Below are positions 8,108-16,578 of a DNA stretch of 34,883 bases, piece after piece. Source of the stretch: Bacillota bacterium (GTDB taxonomy: Bacteria > Bacillota > Clostridia > Christensenellales > SZUA-584); assembly GCA_023399095.1 (NCBI GenBank), contig JAEWQS010000182.1, positions 1 through 34,883 on the forward strand, given 5' to 3'. The notes under the pieces were generated by a model. The model was not told the origin of the DNA. It saw nothing but the letters and a program-made list of their open reading frames with translations, and searched no databases. Within the stretch, counting starts at the first letter, position 1. Each line of letters starts with the position of its first letter. The position numbers and the translations under genes were made by a program.

Positions 8108-9763
8108 ATGCAGATGACAGGCGTACAAATTATTATGGAGTGCTTGAAGCGTGAGAACGTGGATACCGTTTTCGGCTATCCGGGCGGCAAGGTTGTTAAG
8201 CTTTATGACGCGCTGTATGATGAAAGATCGACGATTAATCATATTGAGACGGCACATGAGCAGGGCGCATCGCATGCGGCTGATGGATATGCTCGCGCGA
8301 CCGGCAAAGTGGGCGTTTGCATTGCAACGTCGGGCCCGGGCTGCACCAATCTAGTCACAGGGCTGGCTACGGCTTATATGGATTCCATTCCTGTGGTTGC
8401 TATCACGGGCAACGTGCCCGCCAGTCTGCTTGGTACTGACAGCTTTCAGGAGCTAGATATCATGGGCGTCTCGATGCCCATCACAAAGCACAACTATCAG
8501 ATCAAGGATGTCACGCGCATATCCGATGTGTTCCAAGAGGCGTTCGCGTTCGCACGGTGTGGCCGACCCGGCCCGGTGCTTATTGACATCACCAGCGATC
8601 TGTTTACGCAAGTGTGTGAGTATACGCCGCCGGAGGAGGACTGTGTGTTTCCTTGCAAGTATTCCGATGTGCCGACGGAAGAAATAAAGGCGCTTGTGGA
8701 GAAAGCGGAGAAGCCCGTTATTCTTGCGGGAGGCGGTGTGCTGCTGTCCGGTGCAAGCGATGAGTTGTTCGAACTTGCGGAACGTCTCGACGCGCCTGTG
8801 GCAAGCACGCTGATGGGCGTGAGTTCCTTTCCGTCCAAGCATTCGCTTTATATGGGTCTTGTGGGCATGCACGGCACAAAAGCCAGCAACATGGCGTTTC
8901 AGAACTGCGATCTGCTGCTTGTGCTGGGCGCGCGCTTCAGCGATCGGGTGACGGGTGATGTCAGCCAATTTGCGTCACATGCGAAGATCATCCAGATCGA
9001 TATTGACGCGTCTGAAGTCAATAAAAACATACCCACGCATGTGCATGTGATTCAGGATATCAAGATGGCTTTGCAGATATTAAATCCGCATATGCCGGAG
9101 AAAAATCACCCAGATTGGGTCAAGAGCGTGAATGAGTGGAAGACAGAAAACGAAGCGCATATTCCTGAAAACCATCTACCCAAACAGATTTTGGAGGCTA
9201 TCAATGAGAGCCTTGGCGAAGACACGGTGATCGTTACGGATGTGGGTCAGCACCAGATGTGGACGGCGCAGTATTATCCGTTTAAGAAGCACAATAAGTT
9301 CTTAACCTCTGGCGGTCTTGGCACGATGGGTTACGGCCTTGGCGCCGCCATTGGTGCGAAGGTGGCATGCCCTGATAAAAAGGTGATTCATATCACGGGT
9401 GATGGATGTCTAAGAATGAACTTAAATGAGATGGCCACGACGACACGTTATAACATTCCTGTTATCACGGTGTTATTCGACAACAACACGCTCGGCATGG
9501 TACGCCAATGGCAGACATTGCTCTTTAACAAGCGTTATTCAGAGACCACGCTGCCGCCGCTTGATTTCTGCGCCATCGCACGCGGCTTTGGGTACTTTGC
9601 GCAGAAAATTGACAACGCCGATGCGTTCCGGCAGGCGCTGCAAGCGGCGCTGGATCATGACGGGCCGTCGCTGATTCACTGCATCATTGATCAGGATACC
9701 ATGGTGCTGCCTATGGTCGCGCCCGGCGCGTCGATTGATAAGATCGTGATGAGCATATCGTAA
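8108..9763 (+). CDS. ilvB: Acetolactate synthase large (catalytic) subunit
   Basis: ThDP-dependent enzyme condensing two pyruvates to acetolactate, or pyruvate with 2-oxobutyrate. The N-terminal PYR domain has FGYPGG and catalytic Glu51 (TAHEQGA); TDSFQE is typical of AHAS rather than pyruvate oxidase. The C-terminal PP domain has GDGCLRMN followed by DNNTLGMVRQWQ. I choose ATG 8108 over the in-frame ATG at 8102 because GGAGG at 8095-8099 lies eight bases from the former but only two from the latter; the resulting MQMTG start is typical. 551 residues. Last gene of the operon, followed by a terminator. Confidence 0.96.
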   Translation: MQMTGVQIIMECLKRENVDTVFGYPGGKVVKLYDALYDERSTINHIETAHEQGASHAADGYARATGKVGVCIATSGPGCTNLVTGLATAYMDSIPVVAITGNVPASLLGTDSFQELDIMGVSMPITKHNYQIKDVTRISDVFQEAFAFARCGRPGPVLIDITSDLFTQVCEYTPPEEDCVFPCKYSDVPTEEIKALVEKAEKPVILAGGGVLLSGASDELFELAERLDAPVASTLMGVSSFPSKHSLYMGLVGMHGTKASNMAFQNCDLLLVLGARFSDRVTGDVSQFASHAKIIQIDIDASEVNKNIPTHVHVIQDIKMALQILNPHMPEKNHPDWVKSVNEWKTENEAHIPENHLPKQILEAINESLGEDTVIVTDVGQHQMWTAQYYPFKKHNKFLTSGGLGTMGYGLGAAIGAKVACPDKKVIHITGDGCLRMNLNEMATTTRYNIPVITVLFDNNTLGMVRQWQTLLFNKRYSETTLPPLDFCAIARGFGYFAQKIDNADAFRQALQAALDHDGPSLIHCIIDQDTMVLPMVAPGASIDKIVMSIS

Positions 9764-9766
9764 AAA

Positions 9767-9796
9767 TTAAGAATGAATAGTTAAGAATTAAGAATT
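9767..9796 (+). repeat. Short AT-rich repeat cluster (TTAAGAAT x3)
   Basis: TTAAGAAT occurs at 9767-9774, 9781-9788 and 9788-9795, just after ilvB. Function unknown; simple AT-rich repeats of this type are common in low-GC intergenic DNA. Confidence 0.6.
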
Positions 9797-9805
9797 GATC
9801 TGAAA

Positions 9806-9832
9806 GGTCTTTGGAAAACAGAGGCCTTTTTC
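9806..9832 (+). terminator. Terminator of the ilvNC-cimA-leuB-ilvDB operon
   Basis: GGTCTTTG (9806-9813) pairs with CAGAGGCC (9819-9826), including G-U pairs, around a GAAAA loop and runs into a T tract. Confidence 0.8.
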
Positions 9833-9892
9833 TTTGCGCATGAATTGTTGTGAACGATCTCTGTGTTGTTCAGCATAAAGAAAGCTTTATAG

Positions 9893-9930
9893 AAATATAA
9901 AAGAGACTGTTCAAACCTAACAGCCTCTTT
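9893..9930 (-). terminator. Terminator of the oxidoreductase operon
   Basis: Read on the minus strand, AAAGAGGCTGTT (9919-9930) pairs with AACAGTCTCTTT (9900-9911) with one mismatch around a 7-nt loop, then TTTATATTT follows. It lies 14 bases past the stop codon of the gamma-subunit gene. Confidence 0.8.
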
Positions 9931-9944
9931 GTAAAACTCAAGTA

Positions 9945-10481
9945 TTATTTCACTAACTTTGCGCCTTCGTCAAACGCCTTTTCGTTGACGGGAATCAGAT
10001 GCGATTTGCCTTTACCCAGCACATATTCCACCGCATCGATGACGCTCTTCTTGGAGACAGCGCCGGAGGACGCCACATAAGCGCCCAGCATCACGATGTT
10101 GGCCACGCGCGCGTTGCCCAGCTCCGCCGCGATGTCATTGACGGGGATGTAATGGACGTCGATATCGGAGCGCGTTGCTTTTTTATCAATCAGAGACGAG
10201 TTGATGAAAAGCTTGCCGCCCGGCTTCAACGCGCTTTCGTATTTATCGAGAGATGGCTTGTTCATGACGATCACCGCGTCGGCTTCCGTCACGACGGGGG
10301 AGCCTACAGGCTCGTCCGAGACGATCACACAGCAGTTTGCCGTGCCGCCGCGCATCTCAGGGCCGTAAGACGGCAGCCATGATACGTTTTTATCTTCGAT
10401 CATACCCGCGTATGCTGTCAGTTGACCCATAAGCAGCACACCCTGTCCGCCAAAGCCCGCCATAATCATTTCGCTTGTCAT
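9945..10481 (-). CDS. 2-oxoacid:ferredoxin oxidoreductase, gamma subunit
   Basis: Gamma (catalytic-domain III) subunit of a VOR/KOR-type CoA-acylating oxidoreductase. 178 residues with the GFGGQGV loop (9-15), YGPEMRGG (39-46) and the usual mixed alpha/beta fold pattern. ATG at 10481 has AAGGAGG upstream, overlapping the end of the beta gene; the beta stop is one base away, so translation is probably coupled. Last gene of the ferredoxin-alpha-beta-gamma operon. Substrate cannot be fixed from this subunit. Confidence 0.93.
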   Translation of the reverse strand: MTSEMIMAGFGGQGVLLMGQLTAYAGMIEDKNVSWLPSYGPEMRGGTANCCVIVSDEPVGSPVVTEADAVIVMNKPSLDKYESALKPGGKLFINSSLIDKKATRSDIDVHYIPVNDIAAELGNARVANIVMLGAYVASSGAVSKKSVIDAVEYVLGKGKSHLIPVNEKAFDEGAKLVK

Positions 10482-10482
10482 A

Positions 10483-11220
10483 TTACTTTGCCTCCTTGAA
10501 CACGCCCAGCGGATAATACGGAATCATGTTTTCCTTGAGCCACTTGATTGATTCAACGGGGGAGAGGCCCCAGTTCGTCGGGCAGGTGGAGAGTATCTCA
10601 ACAAGCGAGAATCCCTTGCCGGCCATCTGTGTGTCAAACGCTTTACGGATGGCTTTTTTGGCCTTGTTGATATTGGGCACATCGTGAAGAGACACACGTT
10701 CGATGTATGCCGCGCCATCCAGCGTGGAGAGCATTTCGGATACGCGCACGGGATAACCGCAGTGGCTCGCGTCACGTCCGAACGGCGATGTGGTCGTCTT
10801 TTGTCCAACCAGCGTCGTTGGGGCCATCTGGCCGCCTGTCATGCCGTAAATCGCGTTATTGATAAACACGGCGGTAATTTTCTCGCCGCGCGCCGCGGCA
10901 TGCACAATCTCGGCCGCGCCAATAGATGCCAAATCGCCATCACCCTGATACGTGAAAACGAGGTTCTCAGGATGCACGCGCTTCGCGCCCGTAGCCACAG
11001 CCGGGGCACGGCCATGCGCCGCCTCATACATATCGATATCGAAATATTTGTAAGCAAACACCGCGCAGCCCACAGGGGCAACGCCGACAGTTTTATCTTT
11101 AAGTCCCATTTCTTCAATGCATTCGGCGACCAGCCGATGTGCAATGCCATGCGTACAGCCCGGGCAATAGTGAAAAGGAACGTCAGTCATCACAGCACTT
11201 TTTTTAAATACCACAGCCAT
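10483..11220 (-). CDS. 2-oxoacid:ferredoxin oxidoreductase, beta subunit (ThDP-binding)
   Basis: Binds thiamine diphosphate and, in this family, a [4Fe-4S] cluster. 245 residues with CPGC (19-22), the diphosphate motif GDGD (93-96) and NNAIYGMTGGQ (from 121). The further cysteines Cys52 and the one in STCPTNWG fit the short-chain KOR/VOR beta type. RBS GGAGGG overlaps the last codons of the alpha gene, whose stop is one base away. Gene order and lengths match VorB-type four-subunit enzymes acting on branched-chain 2-oxo acids or 2-oxoglutarate. Confidence 0.93.
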   Translation of the reverse strand: MAVVFKKSAVMTDVPFHYCPGCTHGIAHRLVAECIEEMGLKDKTVGVAPVGCAVFAYKYFDIDMYEAAHGRAPAVATGAKRVHPENLVFTYQGDGDLASIGAAEIVHAAARGEKITAVFINNAIYGMTGGQMAPTTLVGQKTTTSPFGRDASHCGYPVRVSEMLSTLDGAAYIERVSLHDVPNINKAKKAIRKAFDTQMAGKGFSLVEILSTCPTNWGLSPVESIKWLKENMIPYYPLGVFKEAK

Positions 11221-11221
11221 G

Positions 11222-12283
11222 CTACATTCCCTCCTTAATTTCTTCTAATTTCTCGATGATCTGTTTTGGTGTGGGGATAATGCCGCCCGTTGTTCCGAAG
11301 AAAGATACCGGGCATGCGCCGTTCACAGCGAGACGAACATCCTCAACCATCTGGCCTGTGCTCATCTCCACAGCAAGAAACGCTTTCACCTTCTTGGCTG
11401 CGTCAGCCATCGGCTGTGACGGGAACGGCCATATGGTGATGGGGCGAATCAGTCCTGCTTTGATACCTAGCTCCTTGCGCGCCTTGGTGATTGCGTTACG
11501 CGCAATGCGCGACGTGGTGCCGTATGCCACGATACAGATTTCCGCATCGTCCATCATGTATTCTTCGTATTGTGTTTCGTTCTTCTCAATCTCATGGTAT
11601 ACGGTTTGCATCCGTGCATTGACAGCGCTCATCTCGTCCGCTTCGATGTAAAGCGAGTTGATAACAGCGCGGTCTCTTGAACCGTCATAGCCTGTAGCCG
11701 CCCATGTCTTTTGGGGCAGCTCGCGCTTTTTGGGTTCCTTGAACTCGACAGGCTCCATCATCTGGCCGATCATGCCGTCGCCCATCACAAGCGCGGGCAC
11801 GCGGTAGTAATCGGATGCTTCAAACGCTTCCATGACGCAATCTGCCGCTTCCTGCACAGATGAGGGCGCGTAGACGATGAGACGGTAATCGCCGTGTCCG
11901 CCGCCTTTAACGGCTTGGAAATAGTCACCCTGCGAAGGCAGTATACCGCCAAGGCCGGGCCCGCTGCGTACGATGTTCACAATGACACAGGGCAGCTCCG
12001 CACAAGCGATATAGCTGATACCTTCCTGCTTCAAGCTGATGCCGGGCGAGGATGACGAGGTCATCACGCGCGCGCCTGCGCCTGCCGCACCATAAACCAT
12101 GTTAATCGCGGACACCTCGGATTCGGCTTGCAAAAATGTGCCGCCGACTTCGGGCATGCGCCGCGACATGTACTCGGGAATCTGATTCTGAGGCGTAATC
12201 GGGTAACCAAAAAAGTAACGGCACCCAGCCTGTATGGCCGCTTCCGCGATCGCCTCATTGCCTTTCATTAAAACTCTAGCCAT
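11222..12283 (-). CDS. vorB: 2-oxoacid:ferredoxin oxidoreductase, alpha subunit (VorB-like)
   Basis: Alpha subunit carrying the PYR domain and domain II. 353 residues. The N-terminus has GNEAIAEAAIQAGCRYFFGYPITPQ in two consecutive stretches, then AESEVSAINMVYGAAGAGAR and TSSSSPGISLKQEGISY, as in proteins annotated 3-methyl-2-oxobutanoate dehydrogenase subunit VorB. RBS AAGGTGG lies upstream of the ATG. It converts a 2-oxo acid plus CoA to acyl-CoA, CO2 and reduced ferredoxin, or the reverse. The convergent BCAA operon supports a branched-chain substrate; the icd gene in this window keeps 2-oxoglutarate possible. Confidence 0.9.
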   Translation of the reverse strand: MARVLMKGNEAIAEAAIQAGCRYFFGYPITPQNQIPEYMSRRMPEVGGTFLQAESEVSAINMVYGAAGAGARVMTSSSSPGISLKQEGISYIACAELPCVIVNIVRSGPGLGGILPSQGDYFQAVKGGGHGDYRLIVYAPSSVQEAADCVMEAFEASDYYRVPALVMGDGMIGQMMEPVEFKEPKKRELPQKTWAATGYDGSRDRAVINSLYIEADEMSAVNARMQTVYHEIEKNETQYEEYMMDDAEICIVAYGTTSRIARNAITKARKELGIKAGLIRPITIWPFPSQPMADAAKKVKAFLAVEMSTGQMVEDVRLAVNGACPVSFFGTTGGIIPTPKQIIEKLEEIKEGM

Positions 12284-12329
12284 TTTTTATGCCACCTTAT
12301 CAATATTGTTTTAGCCAAAACAGGCTCTC

Positions 12330-12536
12330 TTATTTTTCTACAGTCAACACAAAATCCGGGCACATCTTTGCGCAGTTCGCGCATCCGATGCACAGCGCCA
12401 TATCCGTGATTTCAATGGGATTATAGCCCTTTGCGTTGATGTTGGTCTTGGATAGGATAACAATGTTTTTTGGGCACACCGTTACGCACAACCCGCAGCC
12501 CTTGCAGGCATCTTTGTCAATCGTTACTTTTGCCAC
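12330..12536 (-). CDS. 2-oxoacid:ferredoxin oxidoreductase, delta (2[4Fe-4S] ferredoxin) subunit
   Basis: A 68-residue ferredoxin-like subunit with two CxxCxxCxxxCP clusters (CKGCGLCVTVCP and CIGCANCAKMCP), which moves electrons from the ThDP site to external ferredoxin. The start is GTG (12534-12536), with AAAGGGGA seven bases upstream on the minus strand. First gene of the four-gene minus-strand operon, 46 bases before the alpha gene. Confidence 0.93.
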   Translation of the reverse strand: MAKVTIDKDACKGCGLCVTVCPKNIVILSKTNINAKGYNPIEITDMALCIGCANCAKMCPDFVLTVEK

Positions 12537-12571
12537 TGCTTTTCCCCTTTATGCCTTAAAAATTATTTTTA

Positions 12572-12601
12572 ACGATACCACATAAAACAGAAGAAAGTCA
12601 A
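12572..12601 (-). promoter_or_regulatory. Putative promoter of the oxidoreductase operon
   Basis: On the minus strand, TTGACT (12596-12601) and TATCGT (12572-12577) are separated by 18 bases, about 35 bases upstream of the ferredoxin-subunit GTG. Confidence 0.5.
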
Positions 12602-12688
12602 TGACTCAGGCTTTTTGTCAGATATGTAATTATTGAATATTGGAACCCGGAATATAATTTGTTCACGAATGCTTCACACCTGAAACAG

Positions 12689-12717
12689 TTGATTAAGAAG
12701 GTTGCAAGTGGTAGAAT
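12689..12717 (+). promoter_or_regulatory. Putative secA promoter
   Basis: TTGATT (12689-12694), 17-base spacer, TAGAAT (12712-12717). A second possible -10, TATAAT at 12653-12658, lacks a good -35. Confidence 0.6.
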
Positions 12718-12746
12718 GATACAGTATGTTTTGCAGCTGTTTAGCA

Positions 12747-12765
12747 GCAGAATAAACGATTCTGC
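12747..12765 (+). other. Hairpin in the secA 5' untranslated region
   Basis: GCAGAAT (12747-12753) and ATTCTGC (12759-12765) form a perfect 7-bp stem with loop AAACG, 29 bases before the secA ATG. No T run follows, so it is not a terminator; it may stabilise the mRNA or bind a regulator. Confidence 0.5.
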
Positions 12766-12794
12766 CGTCTTGTGATGATGAAGAAGGGAAAACT

Positions 12795-15467
12795 ATGGGT
12801 CTTTTAAAAAATGTGATTGCAGGGAGCAACGATTCCCGATTAAAGAAGATAAGAAAGATTGCGGACACGGTGGAAGCGCAGGAAGCGCAGTTTAAGGCGC
12901 TTAGCGATACCGAACTTACCGCTAAAACCGCTGAATTTAAGCGGCGCTATGCGAAAGGTGAGAACCTGGACGACCTGTTACCCGAAGTATTTGCTCAAGT
13001 GAGAGAAGCTTCCAGACGTGTGCTTGGCATGCGGCACTTTTATGTACAGCTCATCGGCGGTATCGTACTGCATCAGGGGCGCATCGCCGAGATGAAAACA
13101 GGCGAAGGTAAAACGCTTGCCGCCACGCTCGCTGTGTGTTTGAATGCACTCACGGGCAAGGGCGTTCATGTGGTCACTGTGAACGATTACCTCGCAAAGA
13201 GAGACTCCGAATGGATGGGTAAGCTGTATTCCTTCCTTGGGTTCACTGTGGGGCTTGTCATCCATGATGTCACACCTGAGGAGCGTCGCGAGGCATACCG
13301 CTGTGATATCGTCTATGGCACCAACAATGAATTTGGCTTCGACTATCTGCGCGATAATATGGTGGTGCGCAAGGAACGCATGGTACAGCGTGAGCTCAGC
13401 TTCGCCGTTGTGGACGAGGTAGACAGCATACTCGTTGACGAAGCGAGAACGCCGCTGATTATTTCGGGCGCGGGTGAAAAGAGCACCGATATGTACACGA
13501 CGGTCGACCGGTTTGTGCGGAAGCTCAAAGAGGAAGACGACTTTACGATCGATGAGAAGCTAAAAGCGATTAACTTAAACGAGCAGGGCGCTGCTAAGTG
13601 CGAAAAGGCGTTTGGCGTCGAGAACCTCTCGGATATTGAAAATACAGAGCTTTACCACCATATTAATCAGGCGCTGAAAGCGAACAACCTCATGAAACGC
13701 GACATCGATTATGTCGTCAAAGACGGACAGGTCATGATCGTGGATGAGTTCACAGGGCGTTTGATGGTGGGTCGCCGCTATTCTGAAGGCTTGCATCAGG
13801 CGATTGAAGCCAAAGAAGGCGTCAAGGTGGAGCGCGAAACGCGTACACTGGCAACCATCACATTCCAGAACTATTTCCGTATGTACGACAAGCTTTCGGG
13901 CATGACGGGTACGGCAAAAACCGAAGAGGACGAGTTTCAGGGAATATACAGCCTTGATGTGGTGCAGATACCCACGAACAAGCCAATGATCCGTGACGAC
14001 ATGAATGACGTGATCTACGGGACTGAGGAAGGCAAATTCCGTGCTGTTGTGGAGGAAATCAAGCGCATACATGAAACCGGACGGCCTGTGTTGGTGGGTA
14101 CGGTTTCGGTGGAGAAATCCGAACGGCTTTCGGGCATGCTCGTTCGTACGGGTGTCAAGCACAACGTGCTTAACGCCAAGAACCATGAAAAAGAAGCTTT
14201 GATTGTGGCTCAGGCGGGCAAAAAGAGCGCAGTGACTATAGCGACAAATATGGCTGGCCGCGGTACCGATATTATACTCGGCGGCAACCCGGATTTTTCT
14301 GCGCGTGCGGATATGCGCCTTGAAGATTTCACCGAGGAACTTATTGAGCAGGCCATTGGTCACGCGCCGACTGATGACGAAGATATTTTAAGAGCACGTA
14401 AACGCTATGCGGAACTGCTCGAAAGGCACAAAAAGTCCATGCAGCCCGAGCACGACGAAGTGGTTAATCTCGGAGGCCTGCACATAGTGGGTACGGAACG
14501 TCATGAATCAAGACGTATTGATAACCAGCTTAGAGGCCGCTCCGGTCGCCAGGGAGATCCGGGCTCGTCAGTGTTCTTTATTTCGCTCTCAGACGATCTG
14601 ATGCGCTTGTTCGGCGGAGAACGCATACAGGGTATCATGAGCGCGGTGAGCAAGGGCGACGATATTCCGATCGCGGCTGGATTATTGACACGTCAGATTG
14701 AATCCGCACAAAAACGCATCGAAGCGCGCAACTATGAAATAAGAAAGAACGTGCTGCAATACGACGATGTCATGAACAAACAGCGTGAGCTGATTTACTC
14801 GCAGCGCCGGTCTGTGCTCACAGGCGAGGATATGCGCGAGAAAATCGTGGATATGCTTAAGCAACTCATCGACGAGATGGTGACTGTATATTGTCCTGCT
14901 AATGTCTACCCCGAAGAATGGGACCTTGAGAGCTTAAATGAATACTTCAACAAGGTGTTCCTGCCAAGAGGGATGAAGTTCTTCAAAGCCGAAGAGATCG
15001 AAAACTTAACGCCGGATAAGGCCAAACAACGAATGCTCGACACAGCGATGGTGTTATATAAGCACAAGGAAGAAGAAATTGAATCGGGCGGTCAGAGCAT
15101 GCGCGAAATAGAGCGCATCATACTGCTGCGTGTGGTGGATGAGAAATGGATGGCGCATATCGACGCGATGGATCAGCTGCGTCAGGGCATCGGTCTTCGC
15201 GCTTACGGCCAGCGTGATCCTATCATCGAATACCGCAACGAGGGCTTCGACATGTTTGAAGAGATGGTGCGAGATATCCAGCAGGATACGCTGACAATGC
15301 TCTTCCACGTGAAGCTGACCTCAAAGCCCCAGCAGCGGGAAGCGCCCAAAACGGTGGATCCGCCAAAGAAGGTGCTGGATTCAAGTGGCAATAAGGTCGG
15401 TCGAAATTCATCTTGCCCGTGCGGGAGCGGTAGAAAATTCAAGAATTGTTGCGGACAGGAGCAGTAA
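12795..15467 (+). CDS. secA: Preprotein translocase ATPase SecA
   Basis: Peripheral membrane ATPase that drives unfolded preproteins through SecYEG. 890 residues: Walker A MKTGEGKT (100-107), Walker B DEVD (207-210), preprotein cross-linking domain, the second nucleotide-binding fold with TNMAGRGTDI, then helical scaffold and wing domains. The C-terminus keeps the SEC-C zinc motif (Cys874, Cys876, Cys885, Cys886), which binds lipids and SecB-like partners in other species. GAAGAAGGGAAA precedes the ATG. The stop codon is followed after nine bases by prfB, the classic secA-prfB pair of Firmicutes. Confidence 0.98.
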   Translation: MGLLKNVIAGSNDSRLKKIRKIADTVEAQEAQFKALSDTELTAKTAEFKRRYAKGENLDDLLPEVFAQVREASRRVLGMRHFYVQLIGGIVLHQGRIAEMKTGEGKTLAATLAVCLNALTGKGVHVVTVNDYLAKRDSEWMGKLYSFLGFTVGLVIHDVTPEERREAYRCDIVYGTNNEFGFDYLRDNMVVRKERMVQRELSFAVVDEVDSILVDEARTPLIISGAGEKSTDMYTTVDRFVRKLKEEDDFTIDEKLKAINLNEQGAAKCEKAFGVENLSDIENTELYHHINQALKANNLMKRDIDYVVKDGQVMIVDEFTGRLMVGRRYSEGLHQAIEAKEGVKVERETRTLATITFQNYFRMYDKLSGMTGTAKTEEDEFQGIYSLDVVQIPTNKPMIRDDMNDVIYGTEEGKFRAVVEEIKRIHETGRPVLVGTVSVEKSERLSGMLVRTGVKHNVLNAKNHEKEALIVAQAGKKSAVTIATNMAGRGTDIILGGNPDFSARADMRLEDFTEELIEQAIGHAPTDDEDILRARKRYAELLERHKKSMQPEHDEVVNLGGLHIVGTERHESRRIDNQLRGRSGRQGDPGSSVFFISLSDDLMRLFGGERIQGIMSAVSKGDDIPIAAGLLTRQIESAQKRIEARNYEIRKNVLQYDDVMNKQRELIYSQRRSVLTGEDMREKIVDMLKQLIDEMVTVYCPANVYPEEWDLESLNEYFNKVFLPRGMKFFKAEEIENLTPDKAKQRMLDTAMVLYKHKEEEIESGGQSMREIERIILLRVVDEKWMAHIDAMDQLRQGIGLRAYGQRDPIIEYRNEGFDMFEEMVRDIQQDTLTMLFHVKLTSKPQQREAPKTVDPPKKVLDSSGNKVGRNSSCPCGSGRKFKNCCGQEQ

Positions 15468-15476
15468 GAGGAGACT

Positions 15477-16577
15477 ATGCTGACGACAGATGAAGCCAAA
15501 CTGGCATTGACAGAAATTAAGACGCTGACAAAGGAAGCCGCGACGGCGCTGGGTATTGAGACGCTAAAAAAGGAAATGTCTGAGATGCAGGCTCAAATGG
15601 AAGCGCCTGGATTTTGGGATGATATCAAGGAAGCGCATAAGGTCACCAAAAAGGTAAAACCCATTGAAGATAAACTGGAACAGTTCGGCAAGATTACGCA
15701 AAGGCTGGAAGATGCGGCTGTCATGCTGGAGCTTGTTGAGGAGTCCGGCGACGGCGACATGGCCGAAGAGCTTTCAAATGAGCTTGCGTCGCTGCGTATG
15801 GATGTCTCGGAGCTTCGCTTAAAAGCACTCCTTCGCGGCGAATATGATGCCAACGGCGCGATACTTTCGCTGCACGCGGGCGCGGGCGGCACCGAAGCGC
15901 AGGATTGGGTGGAAATGCTTTACCGCATGTATACACGCTGGGCCGAACGCAAAAAGTATTCTGTTCGTGTGTTGGACTTTCTGGCGGGCGATGAGGCTGG
16001 CGTAAAGAGTGTGACTTTTGAAGTTTTAGGGATGAACGCATACGGCTATTTAAAAGCGGAAAAAGGCGTACACCGTCTTGTACGTATATCGCCTTTCGAT
16101 TCATCCGCGCGGCGGCATACGTCGTTTGCGTCGCTGGACGTGATGCCTGACTTAGAGGATGACGATGCCGACATCGAAATCAATTCGGACGATCTGCGCG
16201 TGGATACATATCGAGCATCAGGCGCAGGCGGCCAGCATGTCAACAAAACGGAATCCGCAATACGCATCACCCACCTTCCGACGAATATCGTGGTGCAGTG
16301 CCAGAATGAGCGCTCGCAGATCCAGAACAGAGAAACTGCGATGCGCATGCTCAAATCTAAGCTTATTGAAAGACGCGAAAACGAAAAGATGAAAGAAATT
16401 CAAGAGATAAAGGGCGAGCTGAAAAAGATTGAATGGGGCAGTCAGATTCGTTCATATGTGTTTCATCCGTACAGCATGGTTAAAGATCATCGCACGAGCG
16501 AAGAAACAGGCAATGTGGCTGCGGTGATGGATGGTGAACTGGACGCATTTATCAACGCATATCTGGCGAGTTCATAA
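15477..16577 (+). CDS. prfB: Peptide chain release factor 2 (no programmed frameshift)
   Basis: Terminates translation at UGA and UAA. 366 residues with the RF2 tripeptide SPF (205-207) and the catalytic GGQ (251-253). The frame is uninterrupted from ATG 15477; the usual autoregulatory in-frame UGA with a CUU shift site near codon 25 is absent, the region reading ATALGIETLKK. AGGAG at 15469-15473 is only three bases from the ATG, a tight spacing. It overlaps the operon flow from secA and is followed one base after its stop by the EFR1 gene. Confidence 0.97.
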   Translation: MLTTDEAKLALTEIKTLTKEAATALGIETLKKEMSEMQAQMEAPGFWDDIKEAHKVTKKVKPIEDKLEQFGKITQRLEDAAVMLELVEESGDGDMAEELSNELASLRMDVSELRLKALLRGEYDANGAILSLHAGAGGTEAQDWVEMLYRMYTRWAERKKYSVRVLDFLAGDEAGVKSVTFEVLGMNAYGYLKAEKGVHRLVRISPFDSSARRHTSFASLDVMPDLEDDDADIEINSDDLRVDTYRASGAGGQHVNKTESAIRITHLPTNIVVQCQNERSQIQNRETAMRMLKSKLIERRENEKMKEIQEIKGELKKIEWGSQIRSYVFHPYSMVKDHRTSEETGNVAAVMDGELDAFINAYLASS

Positions 16578-16578
16578 T

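Noticed and set aside
10684..11238. 184-codon plus-strand frame across the oxidoreductase beta gene
   Set aside because: Antisense to a conserved gene with ThDP motifs; product shows no family features.
13575..14363. 262-codon open frame on the minus strand inside secA
   Set aside because: Shadow of the codon pattern of secA; no recognisable domain or start signals.
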